From positions 806,001-870,000 of the forward strand of contig NZ_RCWY01000001.1 of NCBI RefSeq assembly GCF_003688625.1: a stretch of DNA of 64,000 nt, in the 5' to 3' direction. The notes beneath the pieces were generated by a model, which saw only the letters and a program-made list of their open reading frames with translations, was not told the DNA's origin and searched no databases. Below, one piece after another: positions 54,330 to 64,000 of this stretch. How positions within the stretch are numbered: position 1 is the stretch's first letter; each line of letters begins with the position of its first letter. The position numbers and the translations under genes are program-made. The stretch comes from Sphingomonas sp. PP-CE-3A-406. GTDB taxonomy: Bacteria > Pseudomonadota > Alphaproteobacteria > Sphingomonadales > Sphingomonadaceae.

Positions 54330-55251
54330 AGAAACTCTCCCGAAGCTGGCGCTCATCGCAGGGCCGACCGCGAGCGGCAAGTCCGCGCTCGCGCTCGCCA
54401 TCGCCGCGCGCCACGACGGCGTCGTCATCAACGCCGACTCCGCACAGGTCTATGCTGACCTCCGCATCCTCACCGCGCGCCCGTCGGCGGAAGAAGAGGC
54501 CAGCGCCCCGCACAGGCTCTTCGGTCACGTGGATGCCGCCGATGCGAGCTACTCCGCGGCGCGCTGGGCTACCGAGGCGACGCTGGCGATCCGCGACACG
54601 CTCGCGGAGGGGACGCTGCCGATTCTGGTTGGCGGGACCGGGCTCTATATCCGCACCTTGCTCGACGGTATCGCGCCTGTCCCAGACATCGACCCGGCCC
54701 TTCGCGAGGAGGTCCGCGCCCTCCCCGTCGCGGAGGCGCACGCAGCACTCACGCAACTTGATCCGCAGGCCGCGACCAAGCTCAGCGCAGCCGACACCAC
54801 CCGCGTCGCCCGCGCGCTCGAAGTCGTCCGCGGTACCGGCCGTACGCTTACCGACTGGCAGACCGAGAAGGTCGGCGGGATCGGCGAGACGATCGACATC
54901 CGCGCGCTGATCCTGATCCCCGACCGCGACTGGCTCAACGCGCGCATCGACCAGCGCTTCGCCGAAATGGCCGACACCAGCCGCGAGGAAATCACCGCGC
55001 TCCTCGCCCGCATCGACATCCCGCAGGACGCGCCGATCCGCCGCGCGATCGGTGTGCCCGAGATCGCCGCCTTGGTCCGCGGCGAGACCTCGAAACCCGA
55101 CGCCATCGCCGCCGGATCGCTCGCCACGCGGCGCTACGCCAAGCGCCAATATACGTGGCTCCGACACCAGCCGCCCGCCGACTGGACGCGCACCGAAGCG
55201 CTCGACCTCCCAACGCGCCTGCAGCAATTTGAAACTATATTACTAAAATGA
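54322..55251 (+). CDS. miaA: tRNA dimethylallyltransferase MiaA
   Basis: Adds a dimethylallyl group to A37 of tRNAs reading UNN codons. In the 309 residues, the P-loop is GPTASGKS (14-21), INADSAQVY carries the conserved catalytic Asp, and [14 protein letters not shown] is the substrate-channel motif. The only usable start is GTG at 54322 ([15 protein letters not shown]); it overlaps the serB start region on the opposite strand by eight bases. The ilvB gene follows after 82 bases, but no coupling is evident. Confidence 0.93.
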   Translation: MNIETLPKLALIAGPTASGKSALALAIAARHDGVVINADSAQVYADLRILTARPSAEEEASAPHRLFGHVDAADASYSAARWATEATLAIRDTLAEGTLPILVGGTGLYIRTLLDGIAPVPDIDPALREEVRALPVAEAHAALTQLDPQAATKLSAADTTRVARALEVVRGTGRTLTDWQTEKVGGIGETIDIRALILIPDRDWLNARIDQRFAEMADTSREEITALLARIDIPQDAPIRRAIGVPEIAALVRGETSKPDAIAAGSLATRRYAKRQYTWLRHQPPADWTRTEALDLPTRLQQFETILLK

Positions 55252-55333
55252 TGTTTGACACGCATCTTTTATATCGGTAGCCGGCCCCTCCACGAGACGC
55301 TAAAGGCAGCGTTCTCGCAAAGGATGATATGAA

Positions 55334-57082
55334 ATGACCGAGAAGAGTGGAGCCGATATCCTGATCGAGGCGCTGTGCGATCTCGGCGTGGAGGTCGTCT
55401 TCGGCTATCCGGGTGGTGCCGTGCTGCCGATCTACGACGCGCTGTTTCGCTCGGGTCGGATCAAGCACATTCTGGTGCGCCACGAGCAGGCTGCGACGCA
55501 TGCCGCAGAGGGTTACGCGCGCTCGACCGGCAAGCCCGGTGTGGTGCTCGTTACCTCGGGCCCCGGCGCGACCAACGCGGTCACCGGGATCACCGATGCG
55601 CTGATGGACTCGATCCCGATGGTCGTGATCACCGGCCAGGTGCCGACCGCGCTGATTGGTACCGATGCGTTCCAGGAGGCCGATACGGTCGGCATCACGC
55701 GCCATTGCTCGAAGCATAATTACCTCGTGAAGGACCCCGCCCGCCTGGGCGACGTGATCCACGAGGCGTTCCACATCGCCACCTCGGGACGTCCGGGGCC
55801 GGTGGTCGTAGACATCCCCAAGGACGTGCAGGTCGCGACCGCGCGGTACAAGAAGCCGGGGCCGATCCAGCACAAGACCTATCGCCCGCAGGTGAAGGCC
55901 GACCAGTCGCAGATCGAGCAGCTCGTCGACATGCTCGCCGCGGCCGAACGCCCGATCCTGTATACCGGCGGCGGCATCATCAATTCGGGTCCGGCCGCCA
56001 GCCAGCTGCTGTGCGAACTCGTCCGCATCACCGGCGCGCCGGTGACGTCGACGCTGATGGGCCTCGGCGCCTATCCCGCGTCCGGTCCGCAGTGGCTCGG
56101 CATGCTCGGGATGCACGGCACGTACGAGGCGAACATGGCGATGAACCAGGCCGACCTCGTCGTCGCGCTCGGCTCGCGCTTCGACGACCGCGTGACCGGG
56201 CGGCTCGATGCGTTCAGCCCGAATTCGCGAAAGGTGCATATCGACATCGATCGCTCCTCGGTGAACAAGACCGTGCGCGTCGATCTCGGGATCATCGCGG
56301 ATGTCGGTCATGCGCTCGAGGACATGGTGCGGATCTGGAAGAGCCGCCAGCATCCCAAGCCCGACACGACCGACTGGCAGCGGCGGATCGCCGGCTGGCG
56401 TGCGGTGAAGTGTCTCGATTTCCCCGAGAACGATCCGAACGAGATCATGCCGCAGCGCGCGATCCGGGCGCTGTTCGATGCGACGCACGCCCGGTCACCG
56501 ATCATCACGACCGAGGTCGGCCAGCACCAGATGTGGGCGGCGCAGCATTTCGGGTTCGAGAAACCGAACAAGTGGCTGACCAGCGGCGGTCTCGGCACGA
56601 TGGGGTACGGCCTGCCCGCCGCGATCGGCGCGCAGCTCGGCAATCCGAATGCGCTGGTGATCGACATCGCCGGCGAGGCGTCGATCCAGATGAACATCCA
56701 GGAGCTGGCGACCGCCACGCAATACCGGTTGCCGGTGAAGATCTTCATCCTCAACAACCAGTATATGGGCATGGTCCGCCAGTGGCAGGAGCTCACGTAC
56801 GAGAGCCGCTATGCGGAGAGCTATTCGGATTCGCTGCCCGATTTCGTCAAGCTCGGCGAGGCGTATGGCTGGAAGGGCATCCTGATCGAGACGCGCGACC
56901 AGCTCGACGGCGGGATCGCTGAGATGCTCGCGTATGACGGTCCGGTGATCGTCGATTGCCGCGTGTCGCAGCTGACCAACTGCTTCCCGATGATCCCGTC
57001 GGGCGCTGCGCATACCGACATGATCCTGCAGGCGAACGAAGTGTCCGGCACGATGGACGACGAAGCGAAGGCGCTCGTGTGA
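55334..57082 (+). CDS. ilvB: Acetolactate synthase large subunit
   Basis: A ThDP-dependent enzyme condensing pyruvate with pyruvate or 2-oxobutyrate, the first common step of valine, leucine and isoleucine synthesis. In the 582 residues, the catalytic Glu is in LVRHEQAATHAAEGYAR (Glu51 region), and FAD and ThDP domains follow in order. The ThDP motif, usually GDGSF...NN, reads GEASIQM ... FILNNQY here, a variant typical of alphaproteobacterial enzymes. Start ATG 55334. A palindromic repeat separates it from ilvN. Confidence 0.96.
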   Translation: MTEKSGADILIEALCDLGVEVVFGYPGGAVLPIYDALFRSGRIKHILVRHEQAATHAAEGYARSTGKPGVVLVTSGPGATNAVTGITDALMDSIPMVVITGQVPTALIGTDAFQEADTVGITRHCSKHNYLVKDPARLGDVIHEAFHIATSGRPGPVVVDIPKDVQVATARYKKPGPIQHKTYRPQVKADQSQIEQLVDMLAAAERPILYTGGGIINSGPAASQLLCELVRITGAPVTSTLMGLGAYPASGPQWLGMLGMHGTYEANMAMNQADLVVALGSRFDDRVTGRLDAFSPNSRKVHIDIDRSSVNKTVRVDLGIIADVGHALEDMVRIWKSRQHPKPDTTDWQRRIAGWRAVKCLDFPENDPNEIMPQRAIRALFDATHARSPIITTEVGQHQMWAAQHFGFEKPNKWLTSGGLGTMGYGLPAAIGAQLGNPNALVIDIAGEASIQMNIQELATATQYRLPVKIFILNNQYMGMVRQWQELTYESRYAESYSDSLPDFVKLGEAYGWKGILIETRDQLDGGIAEMLAYDGPVIVDCRVSQLTNCFPMIPSGAAHTDMILQANEVSGTMDDEAKALV

Positions 57083-57106
57083 TGGTGCCCCAGATCGCAC
57101 CAGAAT

Positions 57107-57208
57107 CCCCCTCCCGCTTGCGGGAGGGGTTAGGGGAGGGCCTGATGACCACGTCGTCGCCAGCCCTCGCCTCCCCTCCCCCGACCCCTCCCGCAAGCGG
57201 AAGGGGAG
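57107..57208. repeat. Palindromic repeat between ilvB and ilvN
   Basis: CCCCCTCCCGCTTGCGGGAG on the left and CCTCCCGCAAGCGGAAGGGG on the right, with inner GGGGAGGG/CCCTCCCC pairs. It is the same family as the element translated inside gspE. It lies within the ilv operon, 24 bases after the ilvB stop and just upstream of the ilvN ribosome site. Confidence 0.9.
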
Positions 57209-57219
57209 AGTAAGAAACC

Positions 57220-58847
<1,628 letters not shown>

Positions 58848-58943
58848 GCGAAGCGAACGCGCGTGAGCGCGGCCGGCACGACGAAGCCTGCCCATAGGGC
58901 ACGGCTTCGCCGGGTCCGACGGGCGGGCGTTCCCGCACTCCAC

Positions 58944-59048
58944 ACCACCCCGGCGAAGGCCGGGGCCCAATTGGAACGGCTCCAGTAACGGAACGCGGTC
59001 TTCCGTTAGCCACGCCCCCAATTGGGCCCCGGCCTTCGCCGGGGTGGT
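58944..59048. repeat. Family A palindromic (REPIN-like) element, copy 5
   Basis: ACCACCCCGGCGAAGGCCGG on the left mirrors CCGGCCTTCGCCGGGGTGGT on the right. The core contains TAACGGAA and TTCCGTTA, which can pair. It lies between ilvC and the YceI gene on the same strand. Confidence 0.9.
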
Positions 59049-59079
59049 TTTGTGAGTCAGAGGCCGTTCTCTCCTCCCT

Positions 59080-59157
59080 GTTCCCCCGCGAACGCGGGGG
59101 GCCAGGGTCTCGGGCGGTACTCGTGGTTTAGCTGGCCCCCCGCGTCTGCGGGGGAAC
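59080..59157. repeat. Family B palindrome, GTTCCCCCGCGAACGCGGGGG type
   Basis: GTTCCCCCGCGAACGCGGGG on the left mirrors CCCCGCGTCTGCGGGGGAAC on the right, with an inner GGCCAGG-like/GCTGGCC pair. It lies upstream of the YceI gene. Confidence 0.88.
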
Positions 59158-59294
59158 GAGAGCTTGCGATGCACTCTACCGGGAGCGGGAGCGCGACGCC
59201 CACCAACCCAATTCCGAAACACAGCGTTGGCATAACGCCGTTTGACGCGCCCCCTCACCTCGGCCAGCATCGCGCGATCAACAGGAGACCCCGC

Positions 59295-59900
59295 ATGCGC
59301 CTAGTCCTAGCCTCGATCCTTGCCCTTACCGCCGCCCCCATCATGGCGCAGACCGCCGCCATTCCCGGCGCCCCCGTCAAGGCACGCGTCGCCGCCGGCA
59401 CCTATGCGGTCGACCCGAACCACACGCAGGTGACGTGGCAAGTCAACCACATGGGCTTCTCGATGCTCGAAGGGCAGCTCGGCGCATCGGGCGGCAGCAT
59501 CACGATCGATCCCGCCAAGCCGAACGCGACCAAGGTCGAGGTGAACTTCGCGATCGACCAGCTCTCGGTCACCGCAGCGCCGTTCGCCGGCCATCTGAAG
59601 TCGAAGGACTTCTTCGACGCCGCGACCTACCCGACCGCCAAGTTCGTCTCGACCAAGGTCGTCGCGACCGGCGACAAGGCGACGATCACCGGCGACCTCA
59701 CGCTCAAGGGCGTCACCAAGCCCGTCGTGCTCCAGGCGACCTTCATCGGCGCCGGCGCGAACCCGATGAACAAGAAGCTCAACTTCGGCTTCCGCGCGAC
59801 GACCTCGATCAAGCGCAGCGACTTCAACCTCGGCGCCTACGCCCCGGTCGTGTCGGACAAGGTCGACCTCACGATCAACGCGGCGTTCTCGGCGAACTGA
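59295..59900 (+). CDS. YceI-family periplasmic protein
   Basis: A 201-residue secreted lipocalin-like protein. The signal peptide (MRLVLASILALTAAPIMAQ) is followed by the YceI domain: AGTYAVDPNHTQVTWQVNHM, the KSKDFFDAATYPTAKFVS strand and ITGDLTLKGVTKPVVLQATF. YceI proteins form a beta-barrel that binds a polyisoprenoid or similar long-chain lipid. The ATG at 59295 has CAGGAG eight bases upstream. Stress or isoprenoid storage roles are known in the family; the exact role here is unknown. Confidence 0.92.
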   Translation: MRLVLASILALTAAPIMAQTAAIPGAPVKARVAAGTYAVDPNHTQVTWQVNHMGFSMLEGQLGASGGSITIDPAKPNATKVEVNFAIDQLSVTAAPFAGHLKSKDFFDAATYPTAKFVSTKVVATGDKATITGDLTLKGVTKPVVLQATFIGAGANPMNKKLNFGFRATTSIKRSDFNLGAYAPVVSDKVDLTINAAFSAN

Positions 59901-59912
59901 TTGCGCTTCCCG

Positions 59913-60257
59913 CTACGACGCGGCCACGGGAACCGACAGGGTGACCGTGACCGTGACCGTGACCGTGTTCGTGGCGGAATGGATCGCAACCGCGGTCACC
60001 CAGTCGTCCTGTTGATCGGTGTAGGCCGTCTCTACCGGCGTCAGCACTGGGGCTACGATGCCGCCGGGCTCATCGGCGACGAAGTCATATCCTTGCACGC
60101 CGTCTTTTGGTGGCGTGACGTAAATGTGTTTCGACAAGGTCGGGTTCTTCCAGCCGCTGGTGTTGACGAAACCATCGGCCTCTATTTTGAGTGTCGGCGG
60201 AAGACTCTTTGCCGTTTCGACGTGGACGCATCCGATGCTGTAGATCGTCTTGGTCAT
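59913..60257 (-). CDS. Hypothetical protein with hexamer-repeat C-terminus
   Basis: A 114-residue protein with no signal peptide (MTKTIYSIGCVHVETAKSLP). The middle resembles a small beta-sandwich domain (TLKIEADGFVNTSGWKNPTL, HIYVTPPKDGVQGYDFVADEP) of a kind found in short secreted or phage-related proteins, but I cannot name the family. Near the C-terminus a tandem hexanucleotide repeat encodes VTVTVTVT. It ends 12 bases from the convergent YceI stop. Confidence 0.6.
   Translation of the reverse strand: MTKTIYSIGCVHVETAKSLPPTLKIEADGFVNTSGWKNPTLSKHIYVTPPKDGVQGYDFVADEPGGIVAPVLTPVETAYTDQQDDWVTAVAIHSATNTVTVTVTVTLSVPVAAS
59941..59964. repeat. Tandem hexanucleotide repeat (GTGACC x4)
   Basis: Four exact GTGACC units, followed by diverged GTGTTC. 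On the minus strand they encode alternating Val-Thr in the gene at 59913-60257. Unit length is a multiple of three, so copy changes would alter length without shifting frame. Confidence 0.9.
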
Positions 60258-60384
60258 GTCTCTCTCCCCATCCGGCCGATCACCGGACTACGCAGATGCT
60301 ATCATGCACTCGATCCAGTGTATTCGGCAGGCTGATCCGTTTTGGCTGGACAACGATGCAGCACAGGCGATAGCGGTTGGACCA

Positions 60385-60429
60385 ATGACGCACGGCCGCC
60401 TCCTGCTGCTTCGACTTACGCGCCCTTAG
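60385..60429 (+). CDS. leuL: Leucine-rich leader peptide of leuA (LeuL)
   Basis: A 14-codon open frame encoding MTHGRLLLLRLTRP. It has four consecutive leucine codons (CTC CTG CTG CTT, 60400-60411) and a fifth at 60415-60417, ending at TAG within the first arm of a 13-bp inverted repeat. It lies 88 bases upstream of leuA. This is the classical layout of a leucine attenuation leader. Confidence 0.8.
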   Translation: MTHGRLLLLRLTRP

Positions 60430-60481
60430 GCGCGCCGATCGTTTGCGCGGTGGCTATGCCCCGCGCCTCGCGCCTAAGGGC
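60422..60481 (+). promoter_or_regulatory. Attenuator-like inverted repeats in the leuA leader
   Basis: A perfect 13-bp inverted repeat (GCCCTTAGGCGCG at 60422-60434 and its complement at 60469-60481) encloses a second strong hairpin (GCGCGG/CCGCGC, 60445-60466). The outer left arm overlaps the leader peptide stop codon, so a ribosome finishing the peptide would block it. GGCGCG (60429-60434) can also pair with 60462-60467. There is no T-run after the second arm, so the readout may be Rho-dependent or translational. Confidence 0.65.
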
Positions 60482-60517
60482 TGACCCGAACGCTCCCGAC
60501 GACACGAGAGACTGGCC

Positions 60518-62176
60518 ATGCTGCGCGACCCATCGACCAAATACCGTCCCTTCCCGCAAGTCGACCTGCCCGACCGCCAATGGCCGTCGAAGACGATCGT
60601 CAAGCCCCCGCGCTGGCTCTCGACCGATCTGCGCGACGGCAACCAGGCGCTGATCGACCCGATGGACGCGGAGAAGAAGACGCGGTTCTTCGACCTGCTG
60701 TGCAAGGTCGGCTTGAAGGAGATCGAGGTCGGTTTCCCGAGCGCGGGTGCGACCGAATTCGACTTCATCTCCGGCCTCGTGAAGACCGGCCGCATCCCCG
60801 ACGACGTATCGATCCAGGTGCTGACCCAGTCGCGCCGCGACCTGATCGAGACGAGCTTTGCCAGCCTGGTCGGCGCGAAGACTGCGATCGTCCATCTCTA
60901 CAACGCGGTGTCGCCGGCATGGCGCAAGATCGTGTTCGGCATGGACCGTGCGCAGGTGAAGCAGATCGCCGTGGATGGCGCGAAGGTGTTGCGCGACGAA
61001 GCCGCCAAGCAGCCTAACGTCTGCTGGCAGTTCGAATACAGCCCGGAGACGTTCTCGACCGCCGAACTCGATTTCAGCCTCGAGGTCTGCGAGGCGGTGA
61101 TGGACGTCCTGATGCCGACGCCCGACAACCCGATCATCTTCAACCTGCCTGCTACCGTCGAGTGCGCGACGCCGAACATCTATGCCGACCAGATCGAGTG
61201 GTTCGGCCGCAACATCCGCAACCGCGACGCGGTGGCGATCTCGCTGCACACGCATAACGACCGCGGTACCGGCGTCGCGGCGGCGGAGCTCGGCATGATG
61301 GCGGGCGCGGACCGCGTCGAGGGCTGCCTGCTCGGCAATGGTGAGCGAACCGGCAATTGCGATCTCGTGACCGTCGCGCTCAACATGTACACGCAAGGCG
61401 TCGACCCGAAGCTCGACCTGTCGGACATCGACGGCGTCGTGAACACGGTCAATTACTGCACCAACATCCCCGTCCACCCGCGCACGCCCTATGCCGGCGA
61501 CCTCGTTTTCACCGCGTTCTCGGGGTCGCATCAGGACGCGATCAAGAAGGGCTTCGCGGCGCAGGAGGCGAAGAACGATACGCTGTGGGAAGTGCCGTAT
61601 CTCCCGATCGACCCCGCCGATCTGGGCCGCAGCTACGAGGCGGTGATCCGCGTCAACTCGCAATCCGGCAAGGGCGGCGTCGCCTGGGTGATTCAGCAGG
61701 ACAAGGGCCTGAAGCTGCCCAAGCGATTGCAGGCGGACTTCAGCCGGCACGTGCAGGCCTATGCCGACGAGACCAGTCGCGAGTTGAACGCCGCGGACAT
61801 CTGGGGCCTGTTCGAGCGGACCTACATGCCGCAGGCGGACGACCGGGTTGAGTTGCGCGACTACGAGGAGAGCGGCGCTTCGGGGCAGCGCGTCTTTATC
61901 GGCCGCGTCGCGATCGATGGCGAGGAGCGGTCGATCTCCGGGCGCGGCAACGGGCTAATCTCGGGCGTGATCGCGGCGATCGCCGAATCGACTGGGCCGA
62001 CGCTCGACGTCGTCGACTACAACGAGCACGCGATCGGCCACGGGGCGGATGCGCAGGCGGCGGCGTATGTCGAATGCCGGACGGCCGAGGGCAAGACGGT
62101 GTTCGGCGTCGGCATGGACACCGACATCGCCACCGCCTCGGTCCGCGCGGTATTGTCGGCCGCCAACCGAGCCTGA
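60518..62176 (+). CDS. leuA: 2-isopropylmalate synthase
   Basis: Committed step of leucine synthesis: acetyl-CoA + 2-oxoisovalerate to 2-isopropylmalate. In the 552 residues, the TIM barrel has the catalytic [16 protein letters not shown] (about 34-49) and the metal-binding [10 protein letters not shown] long linker leads to the C-terminal LeuA dimer domain that binds leucine for feedback control. The length and [14 protein letters not shown] context are those of the long alpha-isopropylmalate synthase type. It has its own leader peptide. The ilv genes lie upstream, so most branched-chain synthesis is clustered here. Confidence 0.96.
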   Translation: MLRDPSTKYRPFPQVDLPDRQWPSKTIVKPPRWLSTDLRDGNQALIDPMDAEKKTRFFDLLCKVGLKEIEVGFPSAGATEFDFISGLVKTGRIPDDVSIQVLTQSRRDLIETSFASLVGAKTAIVHLYNAVSPAWRKIVFGMDRAQVKQIAVDGAKVLRDEAAKQPNVCWQFEYSPETFSTAELDFSLEVCEAVMDVLMPTPDNPIIFNLPATVECATPNIYADQIEWFGRNIRNRDAVAISLHTHNDRGTGVAAAELGMMAGADRVEGCLLGNGERTGNCDLVTVALNMYTQGVDPKLDLSDIDGVVNTVNYCTNIPVHPRTPYAGDLVFTAFSGSHQDAIKKGFAAQEAKNDTLWEVPYLPIDPADLGRSYEAVIRVNSQSGKGGVAWVIQQDKGLKLPKRLQADFSRHVQAYADETSRELNAADIWGLFERTYMPQADDRVELRDYEESGASGQRVFIGRVAIDGEERSISGRGNGLISGVIAAIAESTGPTLDVVDYNEHAIGHGADAQAAAYVECRTAEGKTVFGVGMDTDIATASVRAVLSAANRA

Positions 62177-62183
62177 TACGCAC

Positions 62184-62287
62184 CTCCCTCTCCCCTCCGG
62201 GGAGAGGGTCGGGGTAAGGGGCAGCCAAGCAGTGCTCCGCCCGGAACAACCCCTCACCCCAGCCCTCTCCCCGGAGGGGAGAGGGAG
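62184..62287. repeat. Palindromic repeat, CTCCCTCTCCCCTCCGGGG family
   Basis: CTCCCTCTCCCCTCCGGGGA on the left mirrors TCCCCGGAGGGGAGAGGGAG on the right, with inner GGGTCGGGGT/ACCCCAGCCC pairing. It lies seven bases after the leuA stop, between convergent genes. Same family as 762-896. Confidence 0.9.
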
Positions 62288-62330
62288 CAGTGCATCACTT
62301 GCGGTCGCGTAATCCCCAGCACGGGGAGGA

Positions 62331-62681
62331 TTAGCGAGTGCGGACGATCTCGCAGCCGACGCGGGCGTCGGGGTAGACATCGGCCTTCACCGTTCGGACC
62401 TTGACCCGCCTCACCCGCTCGTCCGCCAAGCACAGCCCGGCGATCGCCTCGCAGAGCGTCTCCTGCAATGCGAACGGACGCTCCGCCGCCAGCGCGCGGA
62501 TCCCCGTGCGGACGAAATCATAGTCGAGCACTTCCTCGATCGCATCCTCGCCGAGTGGGCCTGGATACATCACCGTCATCTCGACCGACACGACCACCCG
62601 CTGCGGCGCCACCTCGTGCGGATGGATGCCTAGCCGCATCATGACTTCGAAACCGTCGAGGATCGTCGTGAACTCAGCCAT
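62331..62681 (-). CDS. folB: Dihydroneopterin aldolase-family protein FolB
   Basis: A 116-residue T-fold enzyme of folate/pterin synthesis that converts dihydroneopterin to 6-hydroxymethyl-dihydropterin. It shows IGIHPHE-like GIHPHEVAPQRVVVSVEM, the conserved VLDYDFV and the pterin-binding ETLCEAIAG (Glu74 region). Its start overlaps the SDR stop by eight bases; folE is the first gene of the operon. The enzyme may serve folate or a tetrahydropterin cofactor. Confidence 0.88.
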   Translation of the reverse strand: MAEFTTILDGFEVMMRLGIHPHEVAPQRVVVSVEMTVMYPGPLGEDAIEEVLDYDFVRTGIRALAAERPFALQETLCEAIAGLCLADERVRRVKVRTVKADVYPDARVGCEIVRTR

Positions 62682-63432
62682 TGCGTCCCTCGAACATCAC
62701 ATCGCCATCGCGTGTCAGAAACCGTTGTCCGCAATCAACGAATACATTCTGCCCCGTCACGCCTTTTGCGTTCAGCAGCCACGCGACCGCATCCGCGACC
62801 GCCTCGGCGCCAACCGGACGCTTGAGCAAATTGTCGCTCGCCACGGCCGCGAACTCTTCTTCGCTTTGGTCGCCGCTTGGAAGGGTCAATCCCGGCGATA
62901 CCGCGTTGACGGAGATACGCGGGCCAAGCGCCTGCGCGAGCATCGTCGTTGCCCCCTCCAGCGCGATCTTGCCGCAACTGTACGAGAAAAAGTCAGGGTT
63001 GAGGTTGGCCACCTTCTGGTCGAGAACATTGACCACCGCGCCATCCACAACACCGTCCTGCGACGCGAGCGCCGACGCAAGCAGCACCGGCGCGCCGCAA
63101 TTGATCGCGCCAAGCTCGGCGAACAGCACCGGATCGACGCTCGACGGGCGATCGAACGCGAACTTCGATGCGCAGTTTACCAGCCCGTCGATCGGCCCCC
63201 CAATCGCTGCCCGCGCCGCCGCGAACAGGTCGCCGATTGCGCCGAGATCGCTCAGGTCCCCCGCCACCGCAGCGGCCTGCCCGCCGCCATCAACGATCTC
63301 CGCCACTAGCGCCGCCGCCTCGTCCGGCGAATGCCCTTGGTGCACAACAACGGCATGACCATCCGCCGCCAGTCGCCGGACGATCGCCGCCCCCAGCCGC
63401 TTCGCCCCGCCCGTCACCAGGACGGTTCGCAT
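62674..63432 (-). CDS. SDR-family pteridine reductase-like protein (FolM/PTR1)
   Basis: A 252-residue short-chain dehydrogenase. The N-terminal TGGAKRLGAAIVRRLA is the PTR1/FolM-type nucleotide motif (TGxxxRxG, with Arg for NADPH). The catalytic Tyr-x3-Lys is YSCGK in a PDFFSYSCGK context, and the C-terminus VSPGLTLPSGDQ is also PTR1-like. It lies between folE and folB with one-base and eight-base overlaps. It likely reduces dihydropterin to tetrahydropterin (dihydromonapterin reductase activity, inferred from context). Confidence 0.85.
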   Translation of the reverse strand: MRTVLVTGGAKRLGAAIVRRLAADGHAVVVHQGHSPDEAAALVAEIVDGGGQAAAVAGDLSDLGAIGDLFAAARAAIGGPIDGLVNCASKFAFDRPSSVDPVLFAELGAINCGAPVLLASALASQDGVVDGAVVNVLDQKVANLNPDFFSYSCGKIALEGATTMLAQALGPRISVNAVSPGLTLPSGDQSEEEFAAVASDNLLKRPVGAEAVADAVAWLLNAKGVTGQNVFVDCGQRFLTRDGDVMFEGRNG

Positions 63433-64000
63433 CAGACGCCGCGCCCCATCAACGCCAGCACTTCCTTGCGGCTGCGTTCGTCGTCGCGGAACACGCCCAT
63501 CATCCGGCTCGTGACCATCGTCACGCCCGGCGTGCGGACGCCGCGCGCGGTCATGCAAGCATGGCTCGCCTCGATCACGACTGCGACGCCCTGCGGCTTG
63601 AGGTTGTCCCAGATGCAGTCGGCCACTTCCGCGGTCAGACGTTCCTGCACCTGCAACCGCCGCGCGAAGCCGTGCAGCACGCGCGCGAGCTTCGAAATAC
63701 CGACCACATGGTCGCGCGGGAGGTACGCGATGTGCGCCTTGCCGATGATCGGCGCCATGTGATGCTCGCAATGCGACTGGAACGGGATGTCCTTCAGCAG
63801 GACGATCTCGTCATACCCGCCGACCTCCTCGAACACGCGTTCGAGGTGTTTCGCCGGATCGTCGCCATAGCCCGCGCAATATTCCTTCCACGCACGTGCA
63901 ACACGACGCGGCGTATCGAGCAGCCCCTCGCGGGTCGGATCATCCCCCGCCCAGCGGATCAGCGTACGGATCGCCGACGCTACGTCTTCGGGCACAATCA
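63432..64000 (-). CDS. folE: GTP cyclohydrolase I (5' end beyond window)
   Basis: First enzyme of folate and pterin synthesis, a zinc enzyme that opens GTP to dihydroneopterin triphosphate. The zinc ligands Cys76 and His79 (QSHCEHHM) and Cys147 (SHACMTARG) are present, with numbering from the GTG at 63995. That GTG is the first start seen, but the frame stays open to the window edge (ATT before it) and family members usually have about 10-20 more N-terminal residues, so the true start probably lies outside. It heads the folE-SDR-folB operon, with a one-base overlap (TGATG). Confidence 0.93.
   Translation of the reverse strand, partial: IVPEDVASAIRTLIRWAGDDPTREGLLDTPRRVARAWKEYCAGYGDDPAKHLERVFEEVGGYDEIVLLKDIPFQSHCEHHMAPIIGKAHIAYLPRDHVVGISKLARVLHGFARRLQVQERLTAEVADCIWDNLKPQGVAVVIEASHACMTARGVRTPGVTMVTSRMMGVFRDDERSRKEVLALMGRGV

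Noticed and set aside
55252..55333. Possible ilvB leader peptide (MFDTHLLYR) and TTGACA promoter at 55255
   Set aside because: Only two adjacent leucine codons and no valine or isoleucine run, no convincing hairpin pair, and the -10 at the correct distance (TAGCCG) is poor. Not enough to claim attenuation or the promoter.
55334..57082. Altered ThDP motif (GEASIQM in place of GDGS) as a sign of inactive IlvB
   Set aside because: Catalytic Glu and the NN of the motif are intact, and similar variants are normal in alphaproteobacterial acetolactate synthases.

Overview
The window looks like chromosomal DNA of a GC-rich alphaproteobacterium, most likely Sphingomonas or a close sphingomonad. The support is the gene content: a gspC-N type II secretion operon beside a TonB receptor and a lipoprotein, alphaproteobacterial ClpP/ClpX/Lon/HU/trigger factor, GatCAB, a DUF6481 protein and an orphan ParA beside SPOR-domain proteins. 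Strong third-position GC bias and short intergenic gaps filled with palindromic repeats fit as well. The species call is inference. There are no rRNA genes, no insertion sequence, no prophage and no CRISPR array; three tRNA genes are present.

Layout. 1-2.1 kb: cytochrome c maturation gene ccmC (cut by the window edge), a Leu/Glu-type amino acid dehydrogenase and tRNA-His. 2.2-13.5 kb: a 12-gene type II secretion operon, gspCDEFGHIJKLMN, transcribed leftward with almost every gene overlapping the next. 13.6-19.8 kb: a 2-oxoglutarate oxygenase, then a leftward lipoprotein/TonB-dependent receptor pair whose upstream region carries a strong three-repeat Pho box, then a small charged DUF6481 protein. 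Together with the T2SS this resembles the phosphate-starvation ElpS locus of Caulobacter. 20-25 kb: an EmrAB/outer-membrane-factor tripartite efflux operon led by its TetR regulator. 25.2-35.8 kb: tRNA-Val, HU, Lon, an M1 aminopeptidase, a cytochrome c, a cation/proton antiporter, an islet of three unrecognised or poorly characterised genes, then ClpX and ClpP. 36-39.5 kb: a GT2 glycosyltransferase, trigger factor and tRNA-Leu, then two small proteins. 39.5-45 kb: a secreted hypothetical protein, a retropepsin-like protease and gatC-gatA-gatB. 44.8-48.7 kb: a DUF3089 protein, ruvX, pyrB and a catalytically degenerate pyrC. 48.8-53.3 kb: two SPOR-domain proteins flanking an orphan ParA and a ribbon-helix-helix-like protein, then a small lipoprotein. 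53.4-62.2 kb: serB and miaA (divergent with overlapping starts), ilvB-ilvN-ilvC, a YceI protein and leuA preceded by a leucine-rich leader peptide and inverted repeats. 62.3-64 kb: the pterin genes folE, a FolM/PTR1-like reductase and folB.

The most striking non-gene structure is a dense population of about 20 palindromic elements of several families. Each is typically two small hairpin arms in inverted orientation around a variable core, which is REPIN-like architecture. They fill many intergenic gaps and in three places are read in frame as protein: the N-terminus of gspE, the prepilin leader of gspH and the N-terminus of a small gene at 30.2 kb. The best functional leads are the Pho-box-controlled lipoprotein/receptor/T2SS island, the leuA attenuator-like leader, the pseudo-dihydroorotase partner of PyrB, and the ParA/RHH/SPOR cluster.
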